Part shown: positions 42,430-50,889 of the stretch, in pieces | How positions within the stretch are numbered: position 1 is the stretch's first letter | How the letters are laid out: each line of letters opens with the position of its first letter | NCBI RefSeq assembly: GCF_003052515.2 | Contig: NZ_QARE02000003.1 | Span: forward strand, 62,001 to 126,000 | Length of the DNA: 64,000 bases | DNA from: Pseudomonas sp. RIT409 | GTDB taxonomy: Bacteria; Pseudomonadota; Gammaproteobacteria; Pseudomonadales; Pseudomonadaceae | Reading direction: 5' to 3' | Notes under the pieces: generated by a model | Seen by the model: the letters and a program-made list of their open reading frames with translations, nothing else | Database searches by the model: none | What the model was told of the DNA's origin: nothing | Translations under genes and position numbers: made by a program

Positions 42430-42456
42430 CCCACTTTCGAGAATCTCGAAAGTGGG
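42430..42456. repeat. 27-bp perfect dyad (13-bp arms, 1-bp centre)
   Basis: CCCACTTTCGAGA (42430-42442) and TCTCGAAAGTGGG (42444-42456) flank a single A. It lies in the 293-bp gap after the GIY-YIG gene, with no T-run. It may be a protein-binding site, a terminator without tail, or a mobile-element end. Confidence 0.7.
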
Positions 42457-42522
42457 AGTTCCTTGGCTAAGCCGATCCATACTCTGAAAATTGAACGACC
42501 ATTGTCTGATCTGACTCTTTCG

Positions 42523-42759
42523 TCAAATGGTCATGATACTGAGAGGGTCACGCAGGGCCACTCGCTGGTACACCCATTCCCCATCATAAGGACCTAGCTT
42601 GGCAGCTTCGCTTTCGCGCTGGGCCTGCTCCATGATTTTCGGAGAAGAGACCAGCATTTCTGCATTCAGTGCAGCCTCGTCCTTGGCTGACTGTTCCTTT
42701 AGCATTTGAGGAAGGTTATACGGCCCTTTGGAGTCGAAATTCCATATGCGACGCCGCAT
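42523..42759 (-). CDS. Hypothetical protein, possibly a fragment (78 aa)
   Basis: The reading MRRRIWNFDSKGPYNLPQML then KEQSAKDEAALNAEMLVSSP and ...GPYDGEWVYQRVALRDPLSIMTI has protein-like composition (Lys/Glu-rich middle, ordered aromatic C-terminus). AAGG lies upstream of the ATG at 42759; the frame is open to 42858. I do not recognise it. It could be the C-terminus of a longer gene cut by rearrangement, as the upstream part reads less well. Confidence 0.4.
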   Translation of the reverse strand: MRRRIWNFDSKGPYNLPQMLKEQSAKDEAALNAEMLVSSPKIMEQAQRESEAAKLGPYDGEWVYQRVALRDPLSIMTI

Positions 42760-43061
42760 TTGAAGCCTTAACCCTGGCCTCATCACACAAGGTAGGTTTT
42801 TTTGGAAACGAACCTTGTATGCGCTTCTCGACAGCTGTCTGCCTGATGGTGGTCGCATGGCTGCTAGTCGCTGGCGCTATGGGATGTGCCGAATTGCTAA
42901 ACGGCGCACAATGATTCGTCACTCTTCAGTTCAATCGCCTCTCCCTCCCAATGAATCGTCGCCATGAAGTTCGAAGACGCTTCATGGCATGAAGGCACGG
43001 TCGTCCTGTTTGGTGTTCATAGGCTGAGAGCCTGAGCGAACATGCCTTTCGTCGGCCAGGT

Positions 43062-43328
43062 TTACCGCCCTAATTGATCAGCGGTCGGATTGCCCTCTAG
43101 CTCTGTGAGAGCTTCTGAAAGCAGATCAATCGGGGAGCGCTCAAGCGCAGCCGAGAGGCTAATCAGCGTGGAAAGCGTAGGCTGGTGATGCCCCCTCTCC
43201 ATCAGGCTTATGTAATTTCGCTGAAGCTCCGCAGCAAAGGCTAGTCCCTCCTGAGTAAGCTCGGCCTTCAGTCGTGCTCGACGCAACACCTTCCCAAACG
43301 CCTCTGCAATGTCCACAAACCCATCCAA
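43062..43328 (-). CDS. XRE-family HTH regulator (88 aa)
   Basis: 88 residues, nearly all helix-turn-helix: FGKVLRRARLKAELTQEGLA and ELQRNYISLMERGHHQPTLS followed by LISLSAALERSPIDLLSEAL. Such one-domain proteins act as local repressors of defence, toxin-antitoxin or phage genes. The frame opens at TTG 43328; GTG at 43316 with GGA upstream is an alternative start. Upstream on the minus strand lies a palindrome CAGTATACTG (43368-43377) containing a -10-like TATACT, a possible autoregulatory site. The partner gene is not obvious; the gene at 43512 runs the other way. Confidence 0.8.
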   Translation of the reverse strand: MDGFVDIAEAFGKVLRRARLKAELTQEGLAFAAELQRNYISLMERGHHQPTLSTLISLSAALERSPIDLLSEALTELEGNPTADQLGR

Positions 43329-43511
43329 AAGGTGGGACTTTGGGATATGGGTCCTTTTACGTCTTCACAGTATACTGGTAATATCCGCTTTGGCGGTCAG
43401 TCCACTGGGGACGCCCATAAACGCGAGCCTGATCGGCGCAATCAAGACGATGAATAGCCAGTGTGCATGGACCAGGCTGAGCAAATTTTTTGAATACAAG
43501 AGGCGTAGAAA

Positions 43512-43970
43512 TTGTTTCTATCCGACCCTCGCGAGGAAATCCTCAGCGACCACGAGAAGGTGTACCGGCCGCTGCATGCTTGGCCCCGCGTTGACACGAG
43601 CGAAACATACTACATGGCCTTTGTCGTTGATGAGGATGTGAGTATTTGCCCAGCGTGCGTGCTTCTCTCAACGCAAGCCTCGTTGATTGGATACCTCACA
43701 GATTGCCAAAATATCGACGGTTTGATCATCCAGGAACTCTTTGTAGTGATGCCTCCTCATCAGTACAACGGTGAACGTTGGTTGAACACTCCCATTACAG
43801 AACTTTCCGCCTCTTACGATATGGCGGGCAATCTCCAATCCATCCTGTATCAAACAGAATTTGGTGAGTTTGCAGAATTTCTTGCTGAACCTAAGTACGA
43901 GGACATTTACAAAGTAATCTACATTGCAAAGTCTGGTGAAGAGTTTCCCATTAGTAGATGGAATTATTGA
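43512..43970 (+). CDS. Hypothetical protein (152 aa)
   Basis: 152 residues from a TTG with AGAGG upstream; a stop codon lies just before it. No family is recognised. The sequence has an ordinary soluble composition (ETYYMAFVVDEDVSICPACV; NIDGLIIQELFVVMPPHQYN; FGEFAEFLAEPKYEDIYKVI), with one CPAC pair and an aromatic-rich end (FPISRWNY). It is lower in GC than neighbouring core genes, consistent with island DNA. It lies between a divergent XRE gene and another unknown gene at 44081. Confidence 0.55.
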   Translation: MFLSDPREEILSDHEKVYRPLHAWPRVDTSETYYMAFVVDEDVSICPACVLLSTQASLIGYLTDCQNIDGLIIQELFVVMPPHQYNGERWLNTPITELSASYDMAGNLQSILYQTEFGEFAEFLAEPKYEDIYKVIYIAKSGEEFPISRWNY

Positions 43971-44080
43971 TTTGGTTCGTGGGCCCAGTTGGCTTTTCGC
44001 TAGACTACTAGCGCTCAATACCTAATGTTTCTGCAGAAGGTGTGCATGTGATGCTGATTGAATCGGGAATGGTTTAGCAA

Positions 44081-44587
44081 TTGATATACGTACTTGACCC
44101 TGCAGAACGGACAGTTTTCACCGAAACGCACTGCGAGATAGAGGGCATGAGTTTTCTCCTCACAGTCACCTCAGCTCGGACTGGGATGTGTGAGCGCGCC
44201 GCGATGGTCAGCTGTGCGTACGAGCTTCAGCACTACATGAATACCGCTTCGGATGTAGAGATCAGTAACGTGCAGATGTTATGCCCACCAGCCATCACTC
44301 GCTCCGGAAAATGGAGCCTCGAAGATCTAGACCAGATTACATGCTTCCAAGGTGTAGCAACCCAAGAGAGTGCGGTGGTGTATCGCACGTCGCGGGGCGT
44401 TTACAAATTGGGGGGGCTGGACTTGCGCAAGAAGAAAACATCCAAGGTCTGGTTTTCGAAAAAGCGGCTGGAAAATCACCAGCCACGAATCTCAGAATCG
44501 GGTTCCAGACCAGCAGACGTCGAGATGTACGCCCCGCTTTACCTCAAGACAGCATCAGCTTTCGGGGCGGGTTACCAGCAAGATTGA
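44081..44587 (+). CDS. Hypothetical protein (168 aa) upstream of the sirtuin gene
   Basis: 168 residues from TTG 44081; the first ATG in frame is residue 23 (MSFLLTVTSARTGM), so the start is uncertain. No domain is recognised. The middle has a plausible fold-like pattern (MLCPPAITRSGKWSLEDLDQ; QGVATQESAVVYRTSRGVYK) and the C-terminal third is basic (GGLDLRKKKTSKVWFSKKRL). It lies 32 bases upstream of the Sir2 gene on the same strand and may be co-transcribed with it. Confidence 0.5.
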   Translation: MIYVLDPAERTVFTETHCEIEGMSFLLTVTSARTGMCERAAMVSCAYELQHYMNTASDVEISNVQMLCPPAITRSGKWSLEDLDQITCFQGVATQESAVVYRTSRGVYKLGGLDLRKKKTSKVWFSKKRLENHQPRISESGSRPADVEMYAPLYLKTASAFGAGYQQD

Positions 44588-44619
44588 TCATCCACACTTC
44601 GGCTCCTGAGGGCTGCCTG

Positions 44620-45393
44620 ATGTCAGATTTCGAGTACGCGGCCGAGGCTCTGTCGAACGCTCGCGAGATAGTGGTCTTCACGGGTGCTGGGGTTTCGGCT
44701 GAAAGTGGCATTCCTACCTATCGCGATCCATTGAAGGGGGCCTGGGCCCGGCAGAACCCGCAGAGCTTGGAAACGGCCAAAGTGTTTCGCGAGAACCCTG
44801 CTCTTGTCTGGGGATGGTACTTGTGGCGACGCCAGCAGGTAGCTGAAACCCTACCAAATGCCGCCCATGTTGCTTTGAACAACATAGCGACCAAGGGACA
44901 GAAGCTCTCCGTGGTGACTCAAAACATTGATGACTTACACGAGCGAGCCGGATCAGTAGGCGTGCTACATCTGCACGGCAGCTTGATTACGCCAAAGTGC
45001 TTTGCTTGCCATCGCCCAGCAGAAATACCTCCACCAAGCATGACCTGTTCTGCCGATGGCGAACTGGTCGAACCGCCTCGGTGCGTCAGGTGCAACGGAA
45101 AGCTGCGTCCAGGCGTAGTTTGGTACGGCGAAGACTTGCCGTCGGACATTTGGAAATCTGCGATCGCATTGGTGAAAAGCTGCGACGTTCTGATCTCTGT
45201 GGGTACATCTGGAATCGTTACCCCTGCTGCTGAAATTCCCAAGCTTGCCTTGTCGCATGGCGCGACAGTGATTCACGTCAACACGGAGGATGTCAGCGCC
45301 GGCGCGCAGAATGAACTAATGCTGATCGGAAAAGCGACCGAGGTCCTCACAAAACTTTGCGCCCTTTTACCGAGCGAGGAGCAAGCGCTATGA
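44620..45393 (+). CDS. Sir2-family NAD-dependent deacylase (CobB-like)
   Basis: 257 residues from the ATG at 44620; the open frame further upstream is the shadow of the previous gene. Sirtuin motifs are complete: VVFTGAGVSAESGIPTYRD (NAD loop), TQNIDDLHERAG, catalytic His in LHLHGS, a zinc site CFAC ... CVRC, and VGTSGIVTPAAEIP. Class III (CobB/SIRT5-like) proteins remove acetyl or succinyl groups from Lys. Standalone sirtuins also occur in defence islands, where NAD depletion is the weapon, but this one has a normal deacylase zinc site. The stop overlaps the start of the next gene by ATGA. Confidence 0.9.
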   Translation: MSDFEYAAEALSNAREIVVFTGAGVSAESGIPTYRDPLKGAWARQNPQSLETAKVFRENPALVWGWYLWRRQQVAETLPNAAHVALNNIATKGQKLSVVTQNIDDLHERAGSVGVLHLHGSLITPKCFACHRPAEIPPPSMTCSADGELVEPPRCVRCNGKLRPGVVWYGEDLPSDIWKSAIALVKSCDVLISVGTSGIVTPAAEIPKLALSHGATVIHVNTEDVSAGAQNELMLIGKATEVLTKLCALLPSEEQAL

Positions 45394-46016
45394 CCACCGT
45401 CTACGAGCGGACACGCAGCGTGATTGAAACGAGTGACTTCTTGCTCAGGCTGACTCGCGACCAATCCTTGCCCGACACCATTCGAAGTGAAGCCAGACAG
45501 TTGCTCCGTCACTACCCTACCGCTGACATCATCAGGCTGGCTGGACGATGGGAAGCGATCAGACAGGATGAAGTTTCAAAGCTTCCTAGCGGCCCCAAAG
45601 CACTACATCCAGCACTCGCGACCTGGCCTCTTCTCGAGCCATTGTTTTGCGACCCGGAGCTCCCAAACGCTCCTGAGCCGGCTGTTCAACCGGATTTTGC
45701 TACCGCCCCCGCGGTGCCTCCGCTCCCTCGCGCAGAGGGCGATGTTGTTTCTGCGAACTTCCACATATTGGGGCGGGCGGTACCCACAGGCATGGGCTGC
45801 TTGAGCATCAATTATCGCCGCTTCGCATCTGCTCGAGCGCAGGTTCTCTCACGCGCCTCTGTGGTATTGGGGTCGCCAGCAAGCGCCAGCCGCTGGTTTG
45901 TGGGGCGGGTTCGAAGCCTGGGTAAGCGACAGCCCTGCACGCTGATGAACACTGTCCGCGATTTCACTTTGGTTATGGAAACTCTGTCCTGCCTTGAGTA
46001 CGGGATCTACTGGTAA
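45390..46016 (+). CDS. BPSL0761-like protein with a MbcA/ParS-type toxin-binding C-terminus
   Basis: 208 residues from the ATG overlapping the Sir2 stop. The N-terminus, MTTVYERTRSVIETSDFLLR and LPDTIRSEARQLLRHYPTAD, matches the small BPSL0761 family. The C-terminus (about 145-208; VLGSPASASRWFVGRV, LMNTVRDFTLVMETLSCLEYG) matches the DUF2384 pattern of MbcA/ParS antitoxins: an Xaa-W helix, then L-x-T and E-Y-G. These are normally separate proteins, so this may be a fusion or the result of an old rearrangement. No RES-type toxin gene is adjacent. Confidence 0.6.
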   Translation: MTTVYERTRSVIETSDFLLRLTRDQSLPDTIRSEARQLLRHYPTADIIRLAGRWEAIRQDEVSKLPSGPKALHPALATWPLLEPLFCDPELPNAPEPAVQPDFATAPAVPPLPRAEGDVVSANFHILGRAVPTGMGCLSINYRRFASARAQVLSRASVVLGSPASASRWFVGRVRSLGKRQPCTLMNTVRDFTLVMETLSCLEYGIYW

Positions 46017-46072
46017 GCCTTTCGCTTGCGATGCTCAACGCGATCCGCGATATCCCGAAAGGAGGAAGCAAC

Positions 46073-46678
46073 ATGCCCAACGATAGAATCATGGTCCACA
46101 GATCCACAACGAGCAAAGACGGAGCGCATGGAGCACAGAACACCACCAGGCTGACCATCGACCTTGATGGCCAATACTCCTCCATTGCGGTTGATGCATA
46201 CGTCGATGCTCTCGACATCTTGAACCAGGTCATGCACGGAATAACTCCGCCGTCCGCTCTTAAGGACGAAGGCCTGCCGCAATCGCTGTCGGACGCCACT
46301 CGGAACGCAAAAAACCTTCTGATACAGGCCAAGATGCTCGCAAAAGCGCTGAATGAGATCATCAGCAGTGGGGACTGGCTTACCATCAACGACATAGCTG
46401 CAATGGCGAGTGCCGAACCAGCAGAGCTTGGTCACCGCCTGGCTCAATGGGAGGCCGAAGGGCGACTCTTCAGCTTCAACCACAAGGGAATCCAGCTCTT
46501 CCCCATCTATGCCCTCGACCCTACCCGCTCATACCAACCATTTGAGAGTTTGAGTGAAATCATCGCTGTTCTGGCCACCATGAAAAACGGATGGTTGATG
46601 GCTTGCTGGTTTGCGTTCCCTAACAGCTATCTGGGGGGGAAAAGCACCCAAGACTCTACTGAGTTCAGAACCCGATAG
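46073..46678 (+). CDS. MbcA/ParS-like antitoxin-type protein, C-terminus altered by a G-tract frameshift
   Basis: 201 residues from the ATG that follows AAAGGAGG. Residues about 100-195 resemble the toxin-binding C-terminal domain of Xre/MbcA/ParS proteins: LTINDIAAMASAEPAELGHR, WEAEGRLFSFNHKGIQLFPI, LATMKNGWLMACWFAFPNSY. The reading then meets a run of seven G (46633-46639) and ends STQDSTEFRTR-stop. Removing one G gives LGGKAPKTLLSSEP then DRVLGAAHDEVEGIFHG and TAG at 46725-46727, the normal end for this family. So the gene is frameshifted, phase-variable, or affected by a homopolymer error. No RES toxin lies beside it. Confidence 0.65.
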   Translation: MPNDRIMVHRSTTSKDGAHGAQNTTRLTIDLDGQYSSIAVDAYVDALDILNQVMHGITPPSALKDEGLPQSLSDATRNAKNLLIQAKMLAKALNEIISSGDWLTINDIAAMASAEPAELGHRLAQWEAEGRLFSFNHKGIQLFPIYALDPTRSYQPFESLSEIIAVLATMKNGWLMACWFAFPNSYLGGKSTQDSTEFRTR

Positions 46679-46837
46679 AGTCCTCGGTGCCGCTCACGAT
46701 GAAGTCGAAGGGATCTTTCACGGCTAGCGGATGGGCCCTTGAACAACGTCATTTGCCCAGCCCCACGCGCGATGAATCTGTCAAAGAGAAAGCGACTCCA
46801 CATTCCATAAGGTTCATCTCGGGGGCATGGACAACAC

Positions 46838-48043
46838 ATGGCCTTAACACCTTACATCACACCGGATAGAGCGCCTGGATACCTCAGGGATGCGGCTGCT
46901 GAACTCCTACGGCTCAACGCTGCACTGAGTGAAAACATCCCTGAATCGCTGCGCGTCCCGATGATTCACCTCCAACGCCAGGTGAGTGCATATTTCAGCA
47001 ACAGGATCGAGGGTAACTCGGCGGCACCCGCCGATGTACTGCGTGCTCAGGATGATCCGGCAGACGGTGACGTAGCGCTGGACCTCTTGGAAATCAGGAG
47101 CCACATCGAAGCTCAAATCAGTCTGTCGACGGACCCCATCGATGCGACCGTAATGAGTAACCGTGCATCAATCGCGCGCATACATCGCGAGCTCTACAGG
47201 GGAGTACCCGAGAACCACCTGCGCATCCACGCCGAGACAGGCGGCCAACCCATCCCACTTGTACCGGGGGAGATCCGCACTCGCGAAGTGAGGGTGGGCC
47301 ATCACATTCCGCCGGCCGCGGAAAAGATCAGGTCTTATCTGAGGTGGTTTGAAGATGCTTATCGGCTGGATCGACTGCATGGACTGGCGCCGCTTCTGGC
47401 TGCTGCAGGCGCTCACCACCGCTTTCTCTGGCTGCACCCGTTTGTCGATGGCAATGGGAGGACGGGCCGACTGTTAACCGATGAATATCTCAAAGCTGGC
47501 GGCCTGAAGGGCTATGGACTGTGGTCAATGAGTCGCGGATTCGGCCAGGATGCCGATGCGTATTACAGCGCTTTGCAAGCTGCCGATCATGTCCGTAAAG
47601 GTGATCTGGATGGCCGTGGCGAGCTCTCCGATAGCGGCCTGCTCAAATTCACCGAGTACTTCATCGCAACGGCCCTAGAGCAGGTGCGTTTCGTCAGCGC
47701 GCTTCTGGAGCCTCGCACGCTAAACCGCCGTATCGACCACTATTTCCACATGCGTCAACAGTCCGCATTTTCAGCAGCTAGCGGTGAAGCGCTGGCGATT
47801 CTGCGAATCGACGCACTGCAACTCTACCGTCGCCTGCTTGAGCGTGGCCCGATGCAACGTTCAGAGATCCAAGCCGAGCTGGGCCTTGGAGAATGTACAG
47901 CGCGAAATCTACTCGGTCAGATGGCCTGTGAAGGTTTGATCGCCCTGGATGAGAACGGGCAGGCCTCGATGAGGTTACCTGGGCACTTGATAATGACCCT
48001 GTTTCCCGATCTGTTCGACTCATCCCAAAAGCCAGGAAAGTGA
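46838..48043 (+). CDS. Fic-family protein, class II (self-inhibited)
   Basis: 401 residues. The Fic motif LHPFVDGNGRTGR (catalytic His200) is intact, predicting AMP or other NMP transfer to a target protein. The inhibitory motif (S/T)xxxE(G/N) appears upstream as SNRIEGNS (about residues 54-61), placing it in class II with an internal antitoxin helix. An N-terminal Fic/DOC_N-type region (LRVPMIHLQRQVSAYFSNR) and a C-terminal winged helix (MQRSEIQAELGLGECTARNL) complete the common three-part design. It follows the frameshifted antitoxin gene by 110 bases. Confidence 0.92.
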   Translation: MALTPYITPDRAPGYLRDAAAELLRLNAALSENIPESLRVPMIHLQRQVSAYFSNRIEGNSAAPADVLRAQDDPADGDVALDLLEIRSHIEAQISLSTDPIDATVMSNRASIARIHRELYRGVPENHLRIHAETGGQPIPLVPGEIRTREVRVGHHIPPAAEKIRSYLRWFEDAYRLDRLHGLAPLLAAAGAHHRFLWLHPFVDGNGRTGRLLTDEYLKAGGLKGYGLWSMSRGFGQDADAYYSALQAADHVRKGDLDGRGELSDSGLLKFTEYFIATALEQVRFVSALLEPRTLNRRIDHYFHMRQQSAFSAASGEALAILRIDALQLYRRLLERGPMQRSEIQAELGLGECTARNLLGQMACEGLIALDENGQASMRLPGHLIMTLFPDLFDSSQKPGK

Positions 48044-48265
48044 ATAGATGAGCAGCGCTATGAGGGACACACCGCCCCTGCGATCGACATTCACCATTAT
48101 TGAGATCACGCCGCCGAATGCGGAGACTGATTGCTCTGGTGGCCACGGGACAAAGCTTCGTCATAACCTGAAATGGTTCTACCGGAAACTAGATCCTGTA
48201 AGGGCTTTATCGCGCTGCTGGGCCAGGAACCATCCATCAAGCTACTGATAGAATCAGAGTCATCC

Positions 48266-48868
48266 ATGTCTGTCTCAGAGTGTATTTCCAACCGTATCAA
48301 GCACATGCCCAAGGGCAAGTCTTTTGTTCGCGCACTACTCGCGCGGGCGGGGACTCGTGCTTCGGTTGACAAAGCACTGTCGCGGATGGCGCTGATAGGC
48401 CTATTGGAGCGTGTCGCTCGCGGCGTCTACATGCGCCCCAAGCTGAGTGAGTACACAGGTAGGAAGGTCCGTGCTAACCCGATTCAGGTCATGGAGGCTA
48501 TCGCTAGAGCACGCGGAGAGACTATCCAGGTGCACGGCGCAGAAGCGGTTCGCCGTTTCGGGCTCAGTACGCAGATGCAGGTGCTCCCGACCTACTACAC
48601 CAGTGGGTCGACTCGTGAAATCACAATTGGAAATGCAGTAGTGCGACTGCGGCATGCATCAAACCAGCGCCTTCAGCGCGCTGGTACACGAGTGGGTGTG
48701 ACTCTCACTGCTCTGATGTACTTAGGAAGAACGGGAGTGACTGAGATGGTGGCTTACAAGGTCGCCAGCTCTCTCAGCAAAGAAGAGTTCAAAAAGCTCA
48801 TGGGCTGCAAAATGCCTGAGTGGATGCGCTTGGCACTGTTCAGTGCCGCAAAGGAATTTGAGTATTAA
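48266..48868 (+). CDS. DUF6088 family protein (AbiEi-like antitoxin), without toxin partner
   Basis: 200 residues from the ATG at 48266. It matches the DUF6088 pattern: a start with ISNRIKHMPKGKSFVRALLA, a winged-helix part (SVDKALSRMALIGLLERVAR, GVYMRPKLS), then IQVMEAIARARGETIQVHGA and VLPTYYTSGSTREITIGNAV. The family is related to AbiEi, the antitoxin and autorepressor of type IV AbiE systems, normally followed by an AbiEii nucleotidyltransferase. No such gene follows: the next 248 bases are non-coding and then a Fic gene starts. A degraded paralogue lies at 36358-36535. Confidence 0.85.
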   Translation: MSVSECISNRIKHMPKGKSFVRALLARAGTRASVDKALSRMALIGLLERVARGVYMRPKLSEYTGRKVRANPIQVMEAIARARGETIQVHGAEAVRRFGLSTQMQVLPTYYTSGSTREITIGNAVVRLRHASNQRLQRAGTRVGVTLTALMYLGRTGVTEMVAYKVASSLSKEEFKKLMGCKMPEWMRLALFSAAKEFEY

Positions 48869-49116
48869 AGTCATGCCTCGATCCTCCCAAAGCCGGCCAA
48901 CGAGAAACCCTACCTTCAGACTGCCAGGCTCAGAGACCGCTAGGCGACAGAACAACACACAATGACCACTACACAGATTCCCGGTGCGCCGATTAGCAGC
49001 AAGCTCAAAAGTAGTGGTTACACAACCAGCCTTGGTTAATATTTTCTGAACGTTAGGCGGGTGTTTTAAGAAAATCTTGGCTCGGTTAAAAAAATCTAGC
49101 TAACGGCAGGGTAAAA

Positions 49117-50616
49117 ATGGGAAATCTAGTGGGGTACGCCCATTTGATCAACGCCATGGGGTTGAAGGCTATCGGGGTAAAGAATCCCGCACGCGTTCAA
49201 CCCGTGACCCGCATTGAGCGGACCATCCGCGCGCTTGCTGTGCCGCAGGCGGTCGCACCGGAATCTGGGGATTTTCTCGCCCACATCATTTTCGCGCTCA
49301 AACATGAGGGCGTTAACCTGGCAATTTTGGCGCAGGCTCTGCCTCGCATTGACGATCGAACCCTTGTCGAGGCCATTACCCAATCTCCCAGCAGCGGCTA
49401 TCTGCGCAAAGTCTGCTTCCTCTGGGAAGCGTATTCGGGCCATTTGCTAGACTACACCGACAAGCCTCGGGGGCCCGGCGTACTGCTGTTTGATCCAGAA
49501 CACTACATCACGGGTTCATCGGTGCGAAACAGCCGCTGGCGCGTGGATTTCAACGGGCTGGGGACGCTCCAATACTGCGCGACGGTAGAACGCACGCCTG
49601 AGATCCAGGCGTTGCTTGACTACGACATCCTCGGGCGTTCGAAAGCGTTCATTGATTCCCTGCCTAAGGAAATGATGGATCGCGCCATCACCAGGGCGTA
49701 CCTGAGCGAAACAGATTCCTCATTTGCGATTGAGAAGGAAACACCAAGCCAGCAGAAGTCAGAGCGTTTTGTTCAGTTGCTGCGTCAGGCACATGACCGC
49801 CAACCGCTTACCGAGGACTATTTGGTCTTTCTGCAAAACAATACGATTTCCCAACCGCTTGAATGGGCGGAGGCCTTCCGGCATGAACAAAACCACCTGA
49901 CGAACTCTTTTCGAGGACCGGCTGGGGTCACCTATATCCCCCCTCCTCCAGACCTTTGCCGGGATCTGATGGCCGAACTCATGACCTTCGCAAACCGTGC
50001 GCCCCTGGAGCTTGACCCACTGGTGGCCGCCGGCATTGCCTCATTCGGGTTCGTCTTCTTACATCCCTTCATGGATGGGAACGGCCGACTGTCGCGGTTC
50101 TTGATCCACCAGGCATTGTGCCGCAGCGGGGCGTTGGAGAACGGTTTGTTACTCCCTGTCTCCGTGGCCATGAAGCGAGAGGAGCAACGCTATCTCGAGG
50201 CGCTGCAGAGCTTCTCGAAACCTGCCCGGCAATTCTGGGACGTTCGTTGGATCGATGCCGATAATCTGTCGCTTCACTTCACCGGCGACCCAAGCCTCTA
50301 TCGTTACTGGGATGCGACTGAATGTGTGGCCTTCACGCTGGAAATGGCCAAGCGGGCACTGGAAATCGAACTGAGGGAAGGAATCGAGTATCTGCAACGA
50401 TACGACACACTGCTCAAGGTGGTTAATGAGAACTACGACGTGCGCGGCAGCCTATTGAGCAAGCTGATCATGCAGTGCCTAGATCAGAATGGGGTCGTAT
50501 CAAAGAGTCGACGCAAGCAATACAACGGGCGTATCCAAGAAGAGATTTTCGACTTCCTCGAAGGTTACGCTCAGGCCCTTTTAGCAGAGGCCTACACAGA
50601 GCCCAACGACCAGTAG
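49117..50616 (+). CDS. Large Fic-family protein
   Basis: 499 residues with a complete Fic motif, FLHPFMDGNGRLSRFL (catalytic His316). The N-terminal 200 residues form a distinct region (FLAHIIFALKHEGVNLAILA; LRKVCFLWEAYSGHLLDY). TDSSFAIEKETPS (about residues 203-215) could be an inhibitory helix, with S-x-x-x-E but Lys in place of Gly/Asn. The C-terminal part (about 410-499) is helical. It is longer than usual Fic proteins and only distantly like the one at 46838. The weak ribosome binding site is CGGCAGGG. No antitoxin gene adjoins it. Confidence 0.9.
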   Translation: MGNLVGYAHLINAMGLKAIGVKNPARVQPVTRIERTIRALAVPQAVAPESGDFLAHIIFALKHEGVNLAILAQALPRIDDRTLVEAITQSPSSGYLRKVCFLWEAYSGHLLDYTDKPRGPGVLLFDPEHYITGSSVRNSRWRVDFNGLGTLQYCATVERTPEIQALLDYDILGRSKAFIDSLPKEMMDRAITRAYLSETDSSFAIEKETPSQQKSERFVQLLRQAHDRQPLTEDYLVFLQNNTISQPLEWAEAFRHEQNHLTNSFRGPAGVTYIPPPPDLCRDLMAELMTFANRAPLELDPLVAAGIASFGFVFLHPFMDGNGRLSRFLIHQALCRSGALENGLLLPVSVAMKREEQRYLEALQSFSKPARQFWDVRWIDADNLSLHFTGDPSLYRYWDATECVAFTLEMAKRALEIELREGIEYLQRYDTLLKVVNENYDVRGSLLSKLIMQCLDQNGVVSKSRRKQYNGRIQEEIFDFLEGYAQALLAEAYTEPNDQ

Positions 50617-50889
50617 TCTAGCGACCATGGCTGCTGAATGAACGATGGCAGATCCCTTGCCTGAAGCCATGCCCATCTGCGTCACGGCATCTCCACGGGC
50701 TATTAGGCGGCCCTCCCTGTCAACTCTTTACAAACTAACACGCCCAAGCGCGTAAAGCTGCCAAGCAGCAGCGCGGAAGACTTCTGCTGAACCTTGAGTT
50801 GTTCGGCTCTCCCCTATCCTTTTAACCTGAACGGCTCTGCATTCCAGGGCAAGCACGTAATGGCGCGCTTCATCAGCCTTGGTCTCATC

